64,000 nucleotides of DNA from an uncultured Pseudomonadota bacterium (GCA_903885195.1 CAISHQ010000087.1:1-64000); one strand, 5' to 3'. Shown: positions 42,668 to 54,535, numbered from the stretch's first letter. The notes: generated from the letters alone by a model not told the origin. Translations and numbers: made by a program.

Positions 42668-43228
42668 TCAGGACGCGCCCCGCAGATCCGGCCAGGCTGC
42701 CCGAAGGTAGTCGATGGCCGAGACCAGCGTCAGCACCGCGGCAATGACGGTTAACACCAAACCGACCTGGTACGTCGGCAGGATCCACACGTCCCAGCGA
42801 ATCAACATCATCGAGAGGCCAACGATCTGCAGGATGGTCTTGAGTTTGCCGAGTCGCGACACGGCGACCTTGCGTCGTTGCCCGATCTCGGCCATCCACT
42901 CGCGCAGCGCCGAGATCGCAATCTCGCGGCCGATGATCACGATCGCAGGAAGAACCACGACGAAACGCGAATCCTTACTGACGAGCAACACGAGCGCGAC
43001 GGCCACAATGAGTTTATCGGCCACGGGGTCGAGAAACGCGCCGAGCCGCGAGGTTTGCCCCCACTTACGCGCGAAGTAGCCATCGAGCGTATCGGTGATA
43101 CCGGCGATCGCAAACAAGGCGCCCGCCGCCGGATCAGACCAGTGATACGGCAGGTGGAACAGGACGACCACGAGCGGAATCGAAAAGATCCGCATCCAGG
43201 TCAGGGCATTGGGGACGGTCCAGAGCAT
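42668..43228 (-). CDS. pgsA: CDP-diacylglycerol--glycerol-3-phosphate phosphatidyltransferase
   Basis: A 186-residue membrane protein that makes phosphatidylglycerol phosphate. The CDP-alcohol phosphotransferase motif D-x2-D-G-x2-A-R-x8-G-x3-D-x3-D is visible in TDTLDGYFARKWGQTSRLGAFLDPVAD. WTVPNALTWMRIFSIPLVV is the usual N-terminus. It starts 3 bases after the uvrC stop, so the two share a transcript. Confidence 0.95.
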   Translation of the reverse strand: MLWTVPNALTWMRIFSIPLVVVLFHLPYHWSDPAAGALFAIAGITDTLDGYFARKWGQTSRLGAFLDPVADKLIVAVALVLLVSKDSRFVVVLPAIVIIGREIAISALREWMAEIGQRRKVAVSRLGKLKTILQIVGLSMMLIRWDVWILPTYQVGLVLTVIAAVLTLVSAIDYLRAAWPDLRGAS

Positions 43229-43231
43229 GCG

Positions 43232-45076
43232 TTACTCGCCGGGGTGCAGCGCATCATAAAGGGTTTGGGCCAATGTCGGGCCCACACCCGGTGCCCGTTC
43301 GAGATCCATGCGACCCGCCTTGAGGATGCCCTGCAGCCCACCGAAGTGCAGCAATAGGGCTTTGCGCTTGGCGGGACCGAGGCCCGGCACCGTCTCGAGG
43401 ATCGACTCGTTGAAGCGCTTCGCCCGTCGCCGACGGTGTCCCGTGATGGCGAAGCGGTGCGCCTCATCGCGGATCTGCTGCAGCAGGCGCAAGGCCGGCG
43501 ACGCCGGTCCTGGGATCAGCGGCGCCTCCCCGGCGGGCGCCCAGTGCAGACGCTCCTGACCGGGCTTGCGATCCGGCCCCTTGGAAATACCGACCAACGG
43601 CTGGTCCGTGATCCCCTGCTCCGCCAGCACTTCGCGCACCCCGGCGAGTTGCGCCGGTCCACCGTCGATCACCAACAGGTCGGGCGGCGGGATCTCCCCC
43701 GCCTGCACCCGTGCGTAGCGGCGACCGACAGCCTGGCGCAGCGCGCCGTAATCATCGCCCGGCGCCACGCCGGTGATGTTTAGTCGGCGATAGTCCTTCT
43801 TAAGGGGGCCCTCAGGCCCGAACACCACGCAGGAAGCGACTGTACCCTCGCCCTGGGTATGACTGATGTCGAAGCACTCCATGCGCTCCGGGGGTGCAGG
43901 CAACTGCAGCAGATCGGCCAACGCTGCCTGCAACTGTTGGTATCCCTCCTTGCGTGACTGACGCATCCGCAGCGCGTTGCGCGCGTTCTCGACCGCCATC
44001 TCCACCCAGCGCGCCGCCAGACCTCGTTGGGCTCGGTGCAATCGAACCGCGTGACCTGCCATGCCACCCAGTGCCTCGCCGAGTGCCGGGGCGTCCTCGA
44101 GCTCGAGGTTCGGATAAATGACCGGAGGCGGCGACTGCGCGGCGTAGTACTGCATCATGAAGGACGACAGCGCCTCGGCCGGCGTCGCGAGATCGGCCCG
44201 CGGAAAGAAGCTGTGAGTGCCGAGGCTGCGCCCGCCGCGCACCGGCATGACGCTGACGGCGTAATTGCCGGGGTCACCCGCGAGGGCAAACACATCGGCG
44301 TCGCGCTCGTCGTCGGCTGCAATCACCTGCTGCGCCTGCAATTCCTTGATCGCGGCGATCTGGTCGCGCAGCGCCGCGGCACGTTCGAACTCGAGCCGCT
44401 CGGCCGCCCACTCCATGCGCGCAGCAAGCTGCTGTTGCACCTCGTCGTTGCGACCCTCCAGCACCTTCATCGCCGCTTCGACGTCCTTCGCATAGTCGGC
44501 CTCGCTGATCAGAGCGACGCAAGGTGCAGAGCAGCGGCCGATCTGGTGCTGCAGACAGGGTCGACTGCGATGCGCGAATTGGCTGTCACGACAATTGCGC
44601 AGCCGAAAGATCTTCTGCAGATGATTCAGCGACTCGGTCACGGCACCCGCGTTGGGATAGGGACCGAAGAACCGGCCCGGCGCATTGCGCGATCCGCGAT
44701 AGATACCCAGCCGCGGGAAGGCGTGACCGCCGGTGAACCAGAGATACGGAAAGCTCTTGTCGTCACGCAGCACTACGTTGTATTTCGGGTGCAGTGCCTT
44801 GATCAGGTTGTGCTCGAGCAGCAGTGCCTCGGTCTCCGAGCGCGTCACCGTGACTTCCATCGCGGCAATCTGCGCCACCAGGGCCTGCACCTTGGGGATC
44901 ACGTTCGAGGGCACAAAGTAACTGCCGACCCGATCGCGCAGACTCTTGGCCTTGCCGACGTAGAGCAAGGCACCGGCGGCATCGAACATCCGATAGACGC
45001 CAGGTCGACGCGGCAGGCTCGCTACGAACGCGCGTGCATCGAACGGGGTTGCCGTCATGGGGGCCGGATCGCTCAC
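43232..45076 (-). CDS. uvrC: Excinuclease ABC subunit C
   Basis: A 614-residue protein. N-terminal GIY-YIG nuclease (LPRRPGVYRMFDAAGALLYVGKAKSLRDRV), a cysteine-rich stretch (CRDSQFAHRSRPCLQHQIGRCSAPC), a UVR/UvrB-binding segment near residues 200-235, an RNase H-like 5'-incision nuclease (MECFDISHTQGEGTVASCVVF, LLVIDGGPAQL) and C-terminal helix-hairpin-helix repeats (VPGLGPAKRKALLLHFGG). Makes both nicks in nucleotide excision repair. Confidence 0.96.
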   Translation of the reverse strand: MSDPAPMTATPFDARAFVASLPRRPGVYRMFDAAGALLYVGKAKSLRDRVGSYFVPSNVIPKVQALVAQIAAMEVTVTRSETEALLLEHNLIKALHPKYNVVLRDDKSFPYLWFTGGHAFPRLGIYRGSRNAPGRFFGPYPNAGAVTESLNHLQKIFRLRNCRDSQFAHRSRPCLQHQIGRCSAPCVALISEADYAKDVEAAMKVLEGRNDEVQQQLAARMEWAAERLEFERAAALRDQIAAIKELQAQQVIAADDERDADVFALAGDPGNYAVSVMPVRGGRSLGTHSFFPRADLATPAEALSSFMMQYYAAQSPPPVIYPNLELEDAPALGEALGGMAGHAVRLHRAQRGLAARWVEMAVENARNALRMRQSRKEGYQQLQAALADLLQLPAPPERMECFDISHTQGEGTVASCVVFGPEGPLKKDYRRLNITGVAPGDDYGALRQAVGRRYARVQAGEIPPPDLLVIDGGPAQLAGVREVLAEQGITDQPLVGISKGPDRKPGQERLHWAPAGEAPLIPGPASPALRLLQQIRDEAHRFAITGHRRRRAKRFNESILETVPGLGPAKRKALLLHFGGLQGILKAGRMDLERAPGVGPTLAQTLYDALHPGE

Positions 45077-45109
45077 GGGCGCATTATGTCAGCCGACGCC
45101 CTGCAGGAC

Positions 45110-45751
45110 TCAGTGGGTGCGGGAAAGATCCCGTGCTTGAGCCAGCACCTCGCGAAACATCTCCGGCGTTAGCCGCCGCGTCTGGGTGTTGTAACGGCTG
45201 CAATGATACGAATCGAGCAGCCAGCGATCGGACCCGAGCGCATGACGGGCCGCGTGCGCAAAGCGGAACTTGCCGCGCGGCAGCGCGAGCGCATCGAGCA
45301 CCGCATCGTGGGCGATCCGACCAAGCGCCACCACCACCCGCACGGTGTCGTGCGCCGCGAGTTCGGCGCGCAGAAACGCGTTACAGGTGCGTATCTCCGC
45401 CGGCGTAGGCTTGTTGGCGGGCGGCAAGCACTTGACGGCATTGGTGATGCGCACCCCGGTGAGCTGCAGACCATCGTCGCGCGACACAGAGACCGCGGCG
45501 CTTGAAACGCCAAGCGCATGCAGGGTGTCGTAGAGCAGGATGCCGGCGTGATCCCCCGTGAAGGGTCGACCGGTGCGGTTGGCGCCGTGCAAGCCCGGTG
45601 CAAGGCCCACGATGAGCCACCGGGGTGCCGCATCGCCGAATGCCGCGACGGGCGCCGCGTGGTAACCGGGGTAACGCTCCCCCGTCGACTCGCAGAACGT
45701 CGCGAGCCGCGGACAGCGCCGACATTGCGGATCGAACAGTGCGTCGGCCAC
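45110..45751 (-). CDS. Uracil-DNA glycosylase, family 5 (UdgB type)
   Basis: A 213-residue protein from GTG 45751, three bases after the icd stop. FDPQCRRCPRLATFC supplies cysteines for the iron-sulfur cluster, motif A reads GLAPGLHGANRTGRPFTGD and motif B SYHCSRYNTQTRRLTPEM, the family 5 pattern. These enzymes remove uracil, and also hypoxanthine or xanthine, from DNA, notably in GC-rich genomes. The track's start at 45799 overlaps icd without need. Confidence 0.88.
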   Translation of the reverse strand: MADALFDPQCRRCPRLATFCESTGERYPGYHAAPVAAFGDAAPRWLIVGLAPGLHGANRTGRPFTGDHAGILLYDTLHALGVSSAAVSVSRDDGLQLTGVRITNAVKCLPPANKPTPAEIRTCNAFLRAELAAHDTVRVVVALGRIAHDAVLDALALPRGKFRFAHAARHALGSDRWLLDSYHCSRYNTQTRRLTPEMFREVLAQARDLSRTH

Positions 45752-45753
45752 GA

Positions 45754-47082
<1,329 letters not shown>

Positions 47083-47085
47083 GGA

Positions 47086-47122
47086 GAATCCGCGCCCCCG
47101 GCTGCTGCGAGGGCGCGGATTC
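47086..47122 (-). promoter_or_regulatory. Perfect 12-bp hairpin directly before the icd start
   Basis: GAATCCGCGCCC and GGGCGCGGATTC are exact complements separated by 13 bases, in the 58-base gap between the aceA stop and the icd start. In the mRNA the 3' arm ends three bases before AUG and includes the only purine-rich stretch that could act as a ribosome site. No T-run follows, so it is not a standard terminator. It may set icd translation or protect the aceA 3' end; role inferred. Confidence 0.7.
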
Positions 47123-47140
47123 TACCCGAGCCTCGCTCGC

Positions 47141-48427
<1,287 letters not shown>

Positions 48428-48481
48428 GCGTGTCTCCTTCCTGTGTCCTTAGGAAATGTACGAGGGGTGGATCAGGGTCAA

Positions 48482-50068
48482 TCAATCGAGCTCGCGATAC
48501 GCCGCAAGCGTCAAAAACGTGGCGAACTCGGACGCCGTGGTGATGCCATCGAGCAGCGCCGCAGCCTGCTCGTAGCGGCCTGCCGCATAAGCCGACTCAC
48601 CGAGCCACTGGCGCAATCGCTGCTGCTCCGCAGCCAGTTCTGCCCGGAACAACTCCGCGGTGATCTTGCGACCATCCTCGAGCACCCCGCGCGGGTGGTG
48701 GATCCACTGCCAGATCTGCGCGCGGGAAATCTCGGCCGTGGCCGCGTCTTCCATCAGGTTGTTGATCGGCACGCAGCCGTTGCCGCACAACCACGCAGCC
48801 ATGTACTGCAGCGACACGCTGATGTTGTCGCGCAGACCCTCCGTGCTGATCGCACCACTTGGGATCTGCAACAGGTCCGTGGCCGCGACCTGCACGTCCT
48901 CGCGCAGGCGGTGTAACTGGTTGGCCGTCGGCATGAGGCGATCGAACACGTCCATCGCCACCGGCACGAGCCCGGGGTGCGCCACCCAAGTACCGTCATG
49001 CCCGTCGCCCGCTTCGCGTTCCTTGTCCGCTCGCACTTTGGCGATCGCAGCCTCGTTGGCCACCGGGTCGTGCTTGATCGGGATCTGCGCCGCCATGCCG
49101 CCCATCGCGAATGCGCCGCGCCGATGGCAGGTACGGATGCAGAGCAGCGAATAGGAGCGCATGAAGTGGGTCGTCATGGTCACGAGCCGACGCTCGGGCA
49201 GCACGAAGTCGGCTCGTTTCGCGAACTTCTTGATGAAGCTGAAGATGTAATCCCAACGCCCGCAGTTCAGTCCGACGATGGAGTCGCGGAGTTCAAAGAG
49301 GATTTCGTCCATCTCGAACGCCGCGAGTATCGTCTCGATGAGCACGGTGCATTTGATCGTGCCGTGCGCCAGACCGAGGCGCCGCTCGGTGAAATCGAAC
49401 ACCTCGGCCCACAAGCGCGCCTCGCGGTGACTCTCAAGTTTCGGCAGGTAGAAGTACGGTCCCGTGCCGCGCTCGCGCAGCGCCGCGTGGTTGTGAAAGA
49501 CGTACAGCCCGAAATCGACGAGAGCGCCCGGCACAGCCCGCCCATCGTGCAGCAGGTGCTTTTCTGCGAGGTGCCAACCCCGCGGGCGCACGATAAGCAC
49601 AGCGGTCTCCGCGTTGAGCCGATACGCTTTGCCCTCCGCGGAGGTGAAGTCGATACGCCGCAGCACGGCATCGCGAAGGTTCGCCTGACCGCCGATGACG
49701 TTGTCCCAGGACGGGGCAAGCGAGTCCTCACAGTCGGCCATGAATACTTTGGCGCCGCTGTTGAGGGCATTGATGATCATCTTCCGATCGGTGGGACCGG
49801 TGATTTCCACGCGCCGATCGAGCAGATCGGCCGGAATGCCCGCGATGCGCCATTCGCCCTCGCGAACCGCGCGCGTCTCGGCGAGAAAATCGGGTAGTTC
49901 ACCGGCATCGAGGCGCTGCTGGCGTTGCTCGCGGGCGCGTAGCAACTGCTCCACCCGCGGAGCGAAACGCGCGGCGAGCTCTGCGAGGAAGCCCAACGCC
50001 TCAGTGGTCAGGACTCCTTCGTCCGCGGGGCGCGCCCGAGTTCCGCTCGCCAATTCAATTGTCGACAT
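48482..50068 (-). CDS. aceB: Malate synthase A
   Basis: A 528-residue malate synthase of the A isoform. Landmarks are ITGPTDRKMIINALNSGAKVFMADCEDS, the catalytic-region segments YFYLPKLESHREARLWAEVF and CTVLIETILAAFEMDEILFELRD, GLNCGRWDYIFS and MTTHFMRSY. It condenses glyoxylate with acetyl-CoA. It is divergent from the RamB-like regulator across a 100-base promoter region. Confidence 0.96.
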   Translation of the reverse strand: MSTIELASGTRARPADEGVLTTEALGFLAELAARFAPRVEQLLRAREQRQQRLDAGELPDFLAETRAVREGEWRIAGIPADLLDRRVEITGPTDRKMIINALNSGAKVFMADCEDSLAPSWDNVIGGQANLRDAVLRRIDFTSAEGKAYRLNAETAVLIVRPRGWHLAEKHLLHDGRAVPGALVDFGLYVFHNHAALRERGTGPYFYLPKLESHREARLWAEVFDFTERRLGLAHGTIKCTVLIETILAAFEMDEILFELRDSIVGLNCGRWDYIFSFIKKFAKRADFVLPERRLVTMTTHFMRSYSLLCIRTCHRRGAFAMGGMAAQIPIKHDPVANEAAIAKVRADKEREAGDGHDGTWVAHPGLVPVAMDVFDRLMPTANQLHRLREDVQVAATDLLQIPSGAISTEGLRDNISVSLQYMAAWLCGNGCVPINNLMEDAATAEISRAQIWQWIHHPRGVLEDGRKITAELFRAELAAEQQRLRQWLGESAYAAGRYEQAAALLDGITTASEFATFLTLAAYRELD

Positions 50069-50147
50069 TCAAGCCACTCCGCGGCCCCAGAACAGGGCGT
50101 CGATTGAATTCTAGACCTCGCGGTGAGAGTATTTACACAATAGAAAT

Positions 50148-50160
50148 TTCACAGTGTGAA
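50148..50160. promoter_or_regulatory. TTCACA-G-TGTGAA palindrome between aceB and its regulator
   Basis: A perfect 6-base inverted repeat with one central base, ending 8 bases before the regulator's ATG and set in an AT-rich stretch (AGAAATTTCACAGTGTGAATTTCACT) unlike the surrounding DNA. A partial copy, TTTACACAA, lies at 50132 and TTTCACT follows at 50161. A likely operator for autoregulation and aceBA control by the adjacent RamB-like protein, by analogy with actinobacterial RamB. Confidence 0.6.
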
Positions 50161-50168
50161 TTTCACTC

Positions 50169-51680
50169 ATGGCCGGACTGCTGCGACAAGGACATTTTCT
50201 CGGCTCCAAGTTGCGCAGCCTCCGCAAGCGCAACGGCCTGACACTCGATGAGTTGTCGGCCCGCTGCGTGCAACTCGAGCCCGACCACGCACCGTCCGTG
50301 TCCTACCTGAGCATGGTCGAGACGGGCAAGCGCGTGCCCTCGCCGCAGATGCTCGGCGTCCTCGCGGCAGTGTTCGGCAAGGAGCCGAGCTGGTTTCTCG
50401 ATCGAACCGAGGCTCTGCCGCCACAGCAACTCGGCGCCGCGCGACATCAGGGCCCCGTCAACGCCATGGCGCTCGAGCCCGCGTTCCTCTTTTCGAAGGA
50501 TCTGTTGCAGATGGCCCTGCCGGAACTGCTCGTGCAAACGGGCACAAGCGGACAACAGTTCGCGCGCCTCTTGGTGCGGGTATGGCAGGAGACGCGCCAG
50601 AACGAATTCCCCGACATCGAACGGGCCGCCGAATCCGTCGGTCGCCGCAGAATGCCGCTGTCGCTCGAGGACACCCTGCACATCGTCAAGCAGCTGGGCC
50701 TATCGATCCGCTGGATCGACAGCGAACGCCGCCACGATGGCGATCGACTGCTGCGCGCACGCTTCGAGGCTCCGGACACCATCGTCATCAACCGCCAGTT
50801 GCGCGACCAACCCGAGCGCCTCAAATACACGCTGGCGTTTTTCATCGGTCACCGCATTCTGCACAACGGCGATGGCGCAGTGCCGCCACACAGCGTGACG
50901 GGCGCGGCACCGATTGAGGAAGCGGGCCAGCAGGCCAGCGGAGGCATGGCACCACGCGATGTGCTGATGGCCTGGCGGGACTTCGAGTGCAGTGCCTTCG
51001 CCGGCGCTCTGCTCTGCCCGAAGCAGCCGTTTAGACAGTTCCTCGTTAGAGAACGTCACGAGATTGCGGCCTGCGAGCGCCTCGGGATCACACCGGCCGT
51101 GATGATGCGCCGCATGACGGCGATCTCGCCCTACCGGCATTGGCATTTCTTTGACGGCTACGCGCCCGGCTTCCTGCGCGCCGTCTACCGCGGCAACGGC
51201 ATCGCGCTGCCCTGGGGCAACATGAGTCTCGTGCCGGACCCCTGCCCGAACTGGGCCGTATTCCGCCTGCTGCGCGAACCGGCGGCTCCGCGTAACCGAC
51301 CGGCAGAGCCTGTATCGCAGTTATCGATCATGCGCGATGCCGACGTTCCGCGCCTGTATTGCTGCCACTCCTTGCGTACGCGCGATGCGGCGGATGTCTC
51401 GCACGTATTGTCCGTGGGGATCGACCTTGCCCCGGCCTTCACCGCCCAAGGACTCGATGCGACGGCGATCATCGCGCAGATCGATGCCGCCTGCCGCCAG
51501 GGAGGCGGAACGGCGGTCGTTCCCGAGAGTGCAGCGCAAGCCATTCGCACGGTCAGTCACGTGCTGAACATCGCCTGGGTAGCGCGCTCGCTGGAGTCAC
51601 CGGCTAGCGTGATCTGTCCTCGCAGCAGCGGCTGTCCGCGGCCGCAGCCCTGCGCCACAACACAGGACGTTCGGAACTAG
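50169..51680 (+). CDS. RamB/ScfR-type XRE regulator of acetate metabolism
   Basis: A 503-residue regulator. An N-terminal XRE-type helix-turn-helix (about residues 12-75: LRSLRKRNGLTLDELSARC, VSYLSMVETGKRVPSPQML) is followed by an ImmA/IrrE-like middle domain, where the usual HExxH is degraded to IGHRILHNGD, and a C-terminal DUF2083 region with cysteines (CPRSSGCPRPQPC). This domain set is that of short-chain fatty acyl/acetate regulators such as RamB, which controls aceA/aceB in actinobacteria. Divergence from aceBA supports the same role. Its end overlaps the convergent DAHP synthase gene by 4 bases. Confidence 0.85.
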   Translation: MAGLLRQGHFLGSKLRSLRKRNGLTLDELSARCVQLEPDHAPSVSYLSMVETGKRVPSPQMLGVLAAVFGKEPSWFLDRTEALPPQQLGAARHQGPVNAMALEPAFLFSKDLLQMALPELLVQTGTSGQQFARLLVRVWQETRQNEFPDIERAAESVGRRRMPLSLEDTLHIVKQLGLSIRWIDSERRHDGDRLLRARFEAPDTIVINRQLRDQPERLKYTLAFFIGHRILHNGDGAVPPHSVTGAAPIEEAGQQASGGMAPRDVLMAWRDFECSAFAGALLCPKQPFRQFLVRERHEIAACERLGITPAVMMRRMTAISPYRHWHFFDGYAPGFLRAVYRGNGIALPWGNMSLVPDPCPNWAVFRLLREPAAPRNRPAEPVSQLSIMRDADVPRLYCCHSLRTRDAADVSHVLSVGIDLAPAFTAQGLDATAIIAQIDAACRQGGGTAVVPESAAQAIRTVSHVLNIAWVARSLESPASVICPRSSGCPRPQPCATTQDVRN

Positions 51681-53047
51681 CGGCGGCGGGATTCGCGGCT
51701 GACGCGATTGCGCTCGGCGATCAGCAGCGCGAGCTCAAGCGACTGCTCGTAATTGAGCCGCGGATCAACCGTCGACTTGTAGGCCCGCTGCAGGTCGAGA
51801 TCGGCGAGACCGCGCGCACCGCCCGTGCACTCGGTGACGTTTTCACCCGTGAGCTCCACGTGCACCCCGCCCAGATGTGAACCGGCGTCTCGATGGATCT
51901 GCGAGGCAAGTTCGAGCTCGCGGAGGATGTTCTCGAAGCGGCGGGTCTTCAGGCCGCTCTGGCTCGTTTCGGTGTTGCCGTGCATCGGATCACAGATCCA
52001 CACCACGCCATGACCCGTTGCGCGCACGGCCTGGATGGCCTTGGGCAAAGCCGTCTCGATGTCCTTGGCGCCAAAGCGGTGGATCAACACGAGCTTGCCC
52101 GGAATGTTCTGCGGGTTGAGCGTGGTGACGAGCCGCTGCAGCCACGCCACGTCCATCGCGGTGCCGATCTTGACGCCCACCGGGTTGGAGATGCCACGGC
52201 AATACTCGACATGTGCGCCGTCGATCTGCGCCGTGCGCATGCCAATCCACGGCATGTGCGTCGAGAGGTTGTACCAGCGATCCTGACGCGGAATGAAGCG
52301 CGTCTGGGCCTGCTCGTAGTGCAACACGAGCGCCTCGTGACTGGCATAGAAATCGGCACGCAGCGATTGGTGCACTTCCTTGGCGCTGATGGTCTCGAAA
52401 AACTCGAGGCCATCGGCCACCGAGGCCACGATCCGTTCGTACTCAAGCTTGAACGGCGAATGACCGACAAAACCGAGATCCCAGTACTCCGGGTGATGCA
52501 GGTCGGCAAAACCGCCATCGATCAGAGCGCGCACGAAATTGAGCGTCAGGGCAGCCCTCTCATAGCCGCGCAGCAGCAGCAGCGGGTCAGGCTCTCGCGC
52601 AGCCGGCGTGAACTCGGCATGGTTAACGATATCGCCGCGATACGAGGGCAGAGTGACCCCGTCGCGTGTCTCGGTATCAGCTGATCGTGGCTTGGCGTAC
52701 TGCCCGGCCATGCGACCGACGCGAATGATCGGCTTCTTGAGTCCGTGCGTCAGCACGAGGCTCATCTGCAGCAAAATCTTCAGCCGCTGGGCGATCTTCG
52801 CGGACTCGCAGTCCTCGAAACTCTCGGCACAGTCACCCCCCTGCAGCAGGAAGCGCTCACCGCGCTGCGCCTCGGCGAGCTCCTCGCGGAGCTTCTCGAC
52901 TTCCCAGGACACCACGATCGGCGGCAGGCGCGACAACTGCGCGACCGCATCCAGCAACGCTGCCTGATCACGATACACGGGCTGCTGCTGCGCAGGCTTG
53001 GTCTGCCAGCTCGTCGGATTCCAGGCCTGATGCTCGGGCGTCTTCAT
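51677..53047 (-). CDS. 3-deoxy-7-phosphoheptulonate synthase, class II
   Basis: A 456-residue plant-like (class II) DAHP synthase. WNPTSWQTKPAQQQPVY at the N-terminus, RFLLQGGDCAESF, RVGRMAGQYAKPRS, the metal/PEP site WICDPMHGNT and GVHVELTGENVTECTGG are all family features. It makes the first committed intermediate of aromatic amino-acid synthesis from PEP and erythrose 4-phosphate. Class II enzymes also occur in phenazine and antibiotic pathways, but nothing here suggests that. Confidence 0.95.
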   Translation of the reverse strand: MKTPEHQAWNPTSWQTKPAQQQPVYRDQAALLDAVAQLSRLPPIVVSWEVEKLREELAEAQRGERFLLQGGDCAESFEDCESAKIAQRLKILLQMSLVLTHGLKKPIIRVGRMAGQYAKPRSADTETRDGVTLPSYRGDIVNHAEFTPAAREPDPLLLLRGYERAALTLNFVRALIDGGFADLHHPEYWDLGFVGHSPFKLEYERIVASVADGLEFFETISAKEVHQSLRADFYASHEALVLHYEQAQTRFIPRQDRWYNLSTHMPWIGMRTAQIDGAHVEYCRGISNPVGVKIGTAMDVAWLQRLVTTLNPQNIPGKLVLIHRFGAKDIETALPKAIQAVRATGHGVVWICDPMHGNTETSQSGLKTRRFENILRELELASQIHRDAGSHLGGVHVELTGENVTECTGGARGLADLDLQRAYKSTVDPRLNYEQSLELALLIAERNRVSRESRRR

Positions 53048-53059
53048 AACGTGAGGATT

Positions 53060-53872
53060 CTAGCCTGCTTTCCCGCGCTCCGCCGATTTCGCCTGTTGCC
53101 AGAATGCTTCCCACTGCTCCGCGGACAAACCCTTGAGGTCAAGCCCCTGCGCCGCAGCCTGCGTCTCGATGAAACCGAAGCGCCGCTCGAATTTGGCATT
53201 CGTCGCGCGCAGAGCGGCCTCCGGATCGAGGCCGAGCAGACGCCCCCAATTGGCGATCGTGAACAGCAGGTCCCCGAGCTCCTCGGTCTGCCGCTCGAGC
53301 GACTCGCCCTCGGCGAGCGTGGCCTCGAACTCAGCGAACTCCTCATCGACCTTGTCGCGGATACCTCGAGCATCAGGCCAATCGAAACCGACCGCTCGCG
53401 CCCGCTTGCCGAGCTTGGCAGAGCGGGTGAGCGCGGGCAGCGTACGCGCGACTCCGGCGAGCACGCCCGCCTCCCCCCGGCCCTGGCGCTCCTCGCGTTT
53501 CAGCGCCTCCCACGCCGCGGTTTGCTGCGGGGCGGTGAGTGCCGTCTGCGTTGCGAACACATGCGGATGGCGCCGCACCAGCTTATCGCCCATGGCCACG
53601 GCCACGGCATCGAAGTCGAACCAACCACGCTCCTCAGCGATGCGCGCGAGGAACACCACCTGAAACAACACATCGCCGAGTTCATCGCGGATCGCATCAG
53701 GCGCGCCCTGCCCCACCGCCTCGGCGAGTTCGTGCGCTTCCTCGAGCGTGTGCGGGATGATCGACTCGAGCGTCTGCTCGCGATCCCAAGCACAGCCTGT
53801 GGCGGGATCACGCAATTGCCGCATGATCTGCAGCAATCTCGCGATGGCGGTGGTCGGATCCTGATGCGTCAT
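53060..53872 (-). CDS. mazG: Nucleoside triphosphate pyrophosphohydrolase MazG
   Basis: A 270-residue protein with two tandem MazG domains. The first reads LLQIMRQLRDPATGCAWDREQTLESIIPHTLEEAHELAEAV with the Glu/Asp metal ligands EEAHE and DELGDVLFQVVF; the second has VDEEFAEFEATL and EELGDLLFTIANWGR. It hydrolyses (d)NTPs, possibly oxidised or alarmone nucleotides. Overlaps the Nudix gene by 4 bases (ATGA). Confidence 0.94.
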   Translation of the reverse strand: MTHQDPTTAIARLLQIMRQLRDPATGCAWDREQTLESIIPHTLEEAHELAEAVGQGAPDAIRDELGDVLFQVVFLARIAEERGWFDFDAVAVAMGDKLVRRHPHVFATQTALTAPQQTAAWEALKREERQGRGEAGVLAGVARTLPALTRSAKLGKRARAVGFDWPDARGIRDKVDEEFAEFEATLAEGESLERQTEELGDLLFTIANWGRLLGLDPEAALRATNAKFERRFGFIETQAAAQGLDLKGLSAEQWEAFWQQAKSAERGKAG

Positions 53873-54531
53873 TCGTCGTCACCCCGCAGCATGCGACATA
53901 GCGTCATCAACATTCCCGCGGTGGCGCCCCAAATGTTGCGCCCCTCGTACGGGAAGTCCGTGAACTCGATGTCCTGATTTTCGAAGCGTCGTACGCGACG
54001 CACGTGATTGCGCGTATCGAGCAGGAACGCCAGCGGCACCTCGAACACCTCGGCGACCTCGGTGGGATCGACGCGGGGCGTGAAGAGCGGATCGACGAAC
54101 CCCACCACCGGCGTCACCCGATAGCCCGTCACCACGAAGTGATCGGGCAGAAATCCGGCGACACGGATGAGCTCACGCGAGACACCGACTTCCTCCTCGG
54201 TTTCGCGTAGGGCCGCTTCGACAAAATCCTCCTCGGGGTGCTCGAGTCGACCGCCCGGGAAACTGATCTGTCCCGGATGGTGGCTGAGGTGCGAAGCGCG
54301 CTGCGTTAGCAGGATCCGCAGCCCCTCATCGCGCTCGACGATCGGCACCAGGACGGCCGCCGGCACGGGTTGCTCGGGAAAAAACTTGCGCAGATGGCGA
54401 CGACGTTCAGGTGATACCGGCCCATACCGCCAGTCGTTGTCAGTCTCGGTGCGGGGCGCGGCGAGCACACGGGACTCGATCAGCGCCTTCAAGGCAGACG
54501 AGTCGAGCGTGGCGGGGTCGTGCAGGAGCAT
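53869..54531 (-). CDS. Nudix CoA pyrophosphatase (NudL/YeaB-like)
   Basis: A 220-residue Nudix hydrolase from ATG 54531 (MLLHDPATLD). The Nudix box is GGRLEHPEEDFVEAALRETEEEVG, preceded by the CoA-hydrolase-type LLTQRASHLSHHPGQISFPGG. It would cleave CoA or its esters into 3',5'-ADP and phosphopantetheine. The track's longer start (54627) extends across the purB promoter and start and is unlikely. Transcribed divergently from purB. Confidence 0.9.
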   Translation of the reverse strand: MLLHDPATLDSSALKALIESRVLAAPRTETDNDWRYGPVSPERRRHLRKFFPEQPVPAAVLVPIVERDEGLRILLTQRASHLSHHPGQISFPGGRLEHPEEDFVEAALRETEEEVGVSRELIRVAGFLPDHFVVTGYRVTPVVGFVDPLFTPRVDPTEVAEVFEVPLAFLLDTRNHVRRVRRFENQDIEFTDFPYEGRNIWGATAGMLMTLCRMLRGDDE

Positions 54532-54535
54532 GGGG

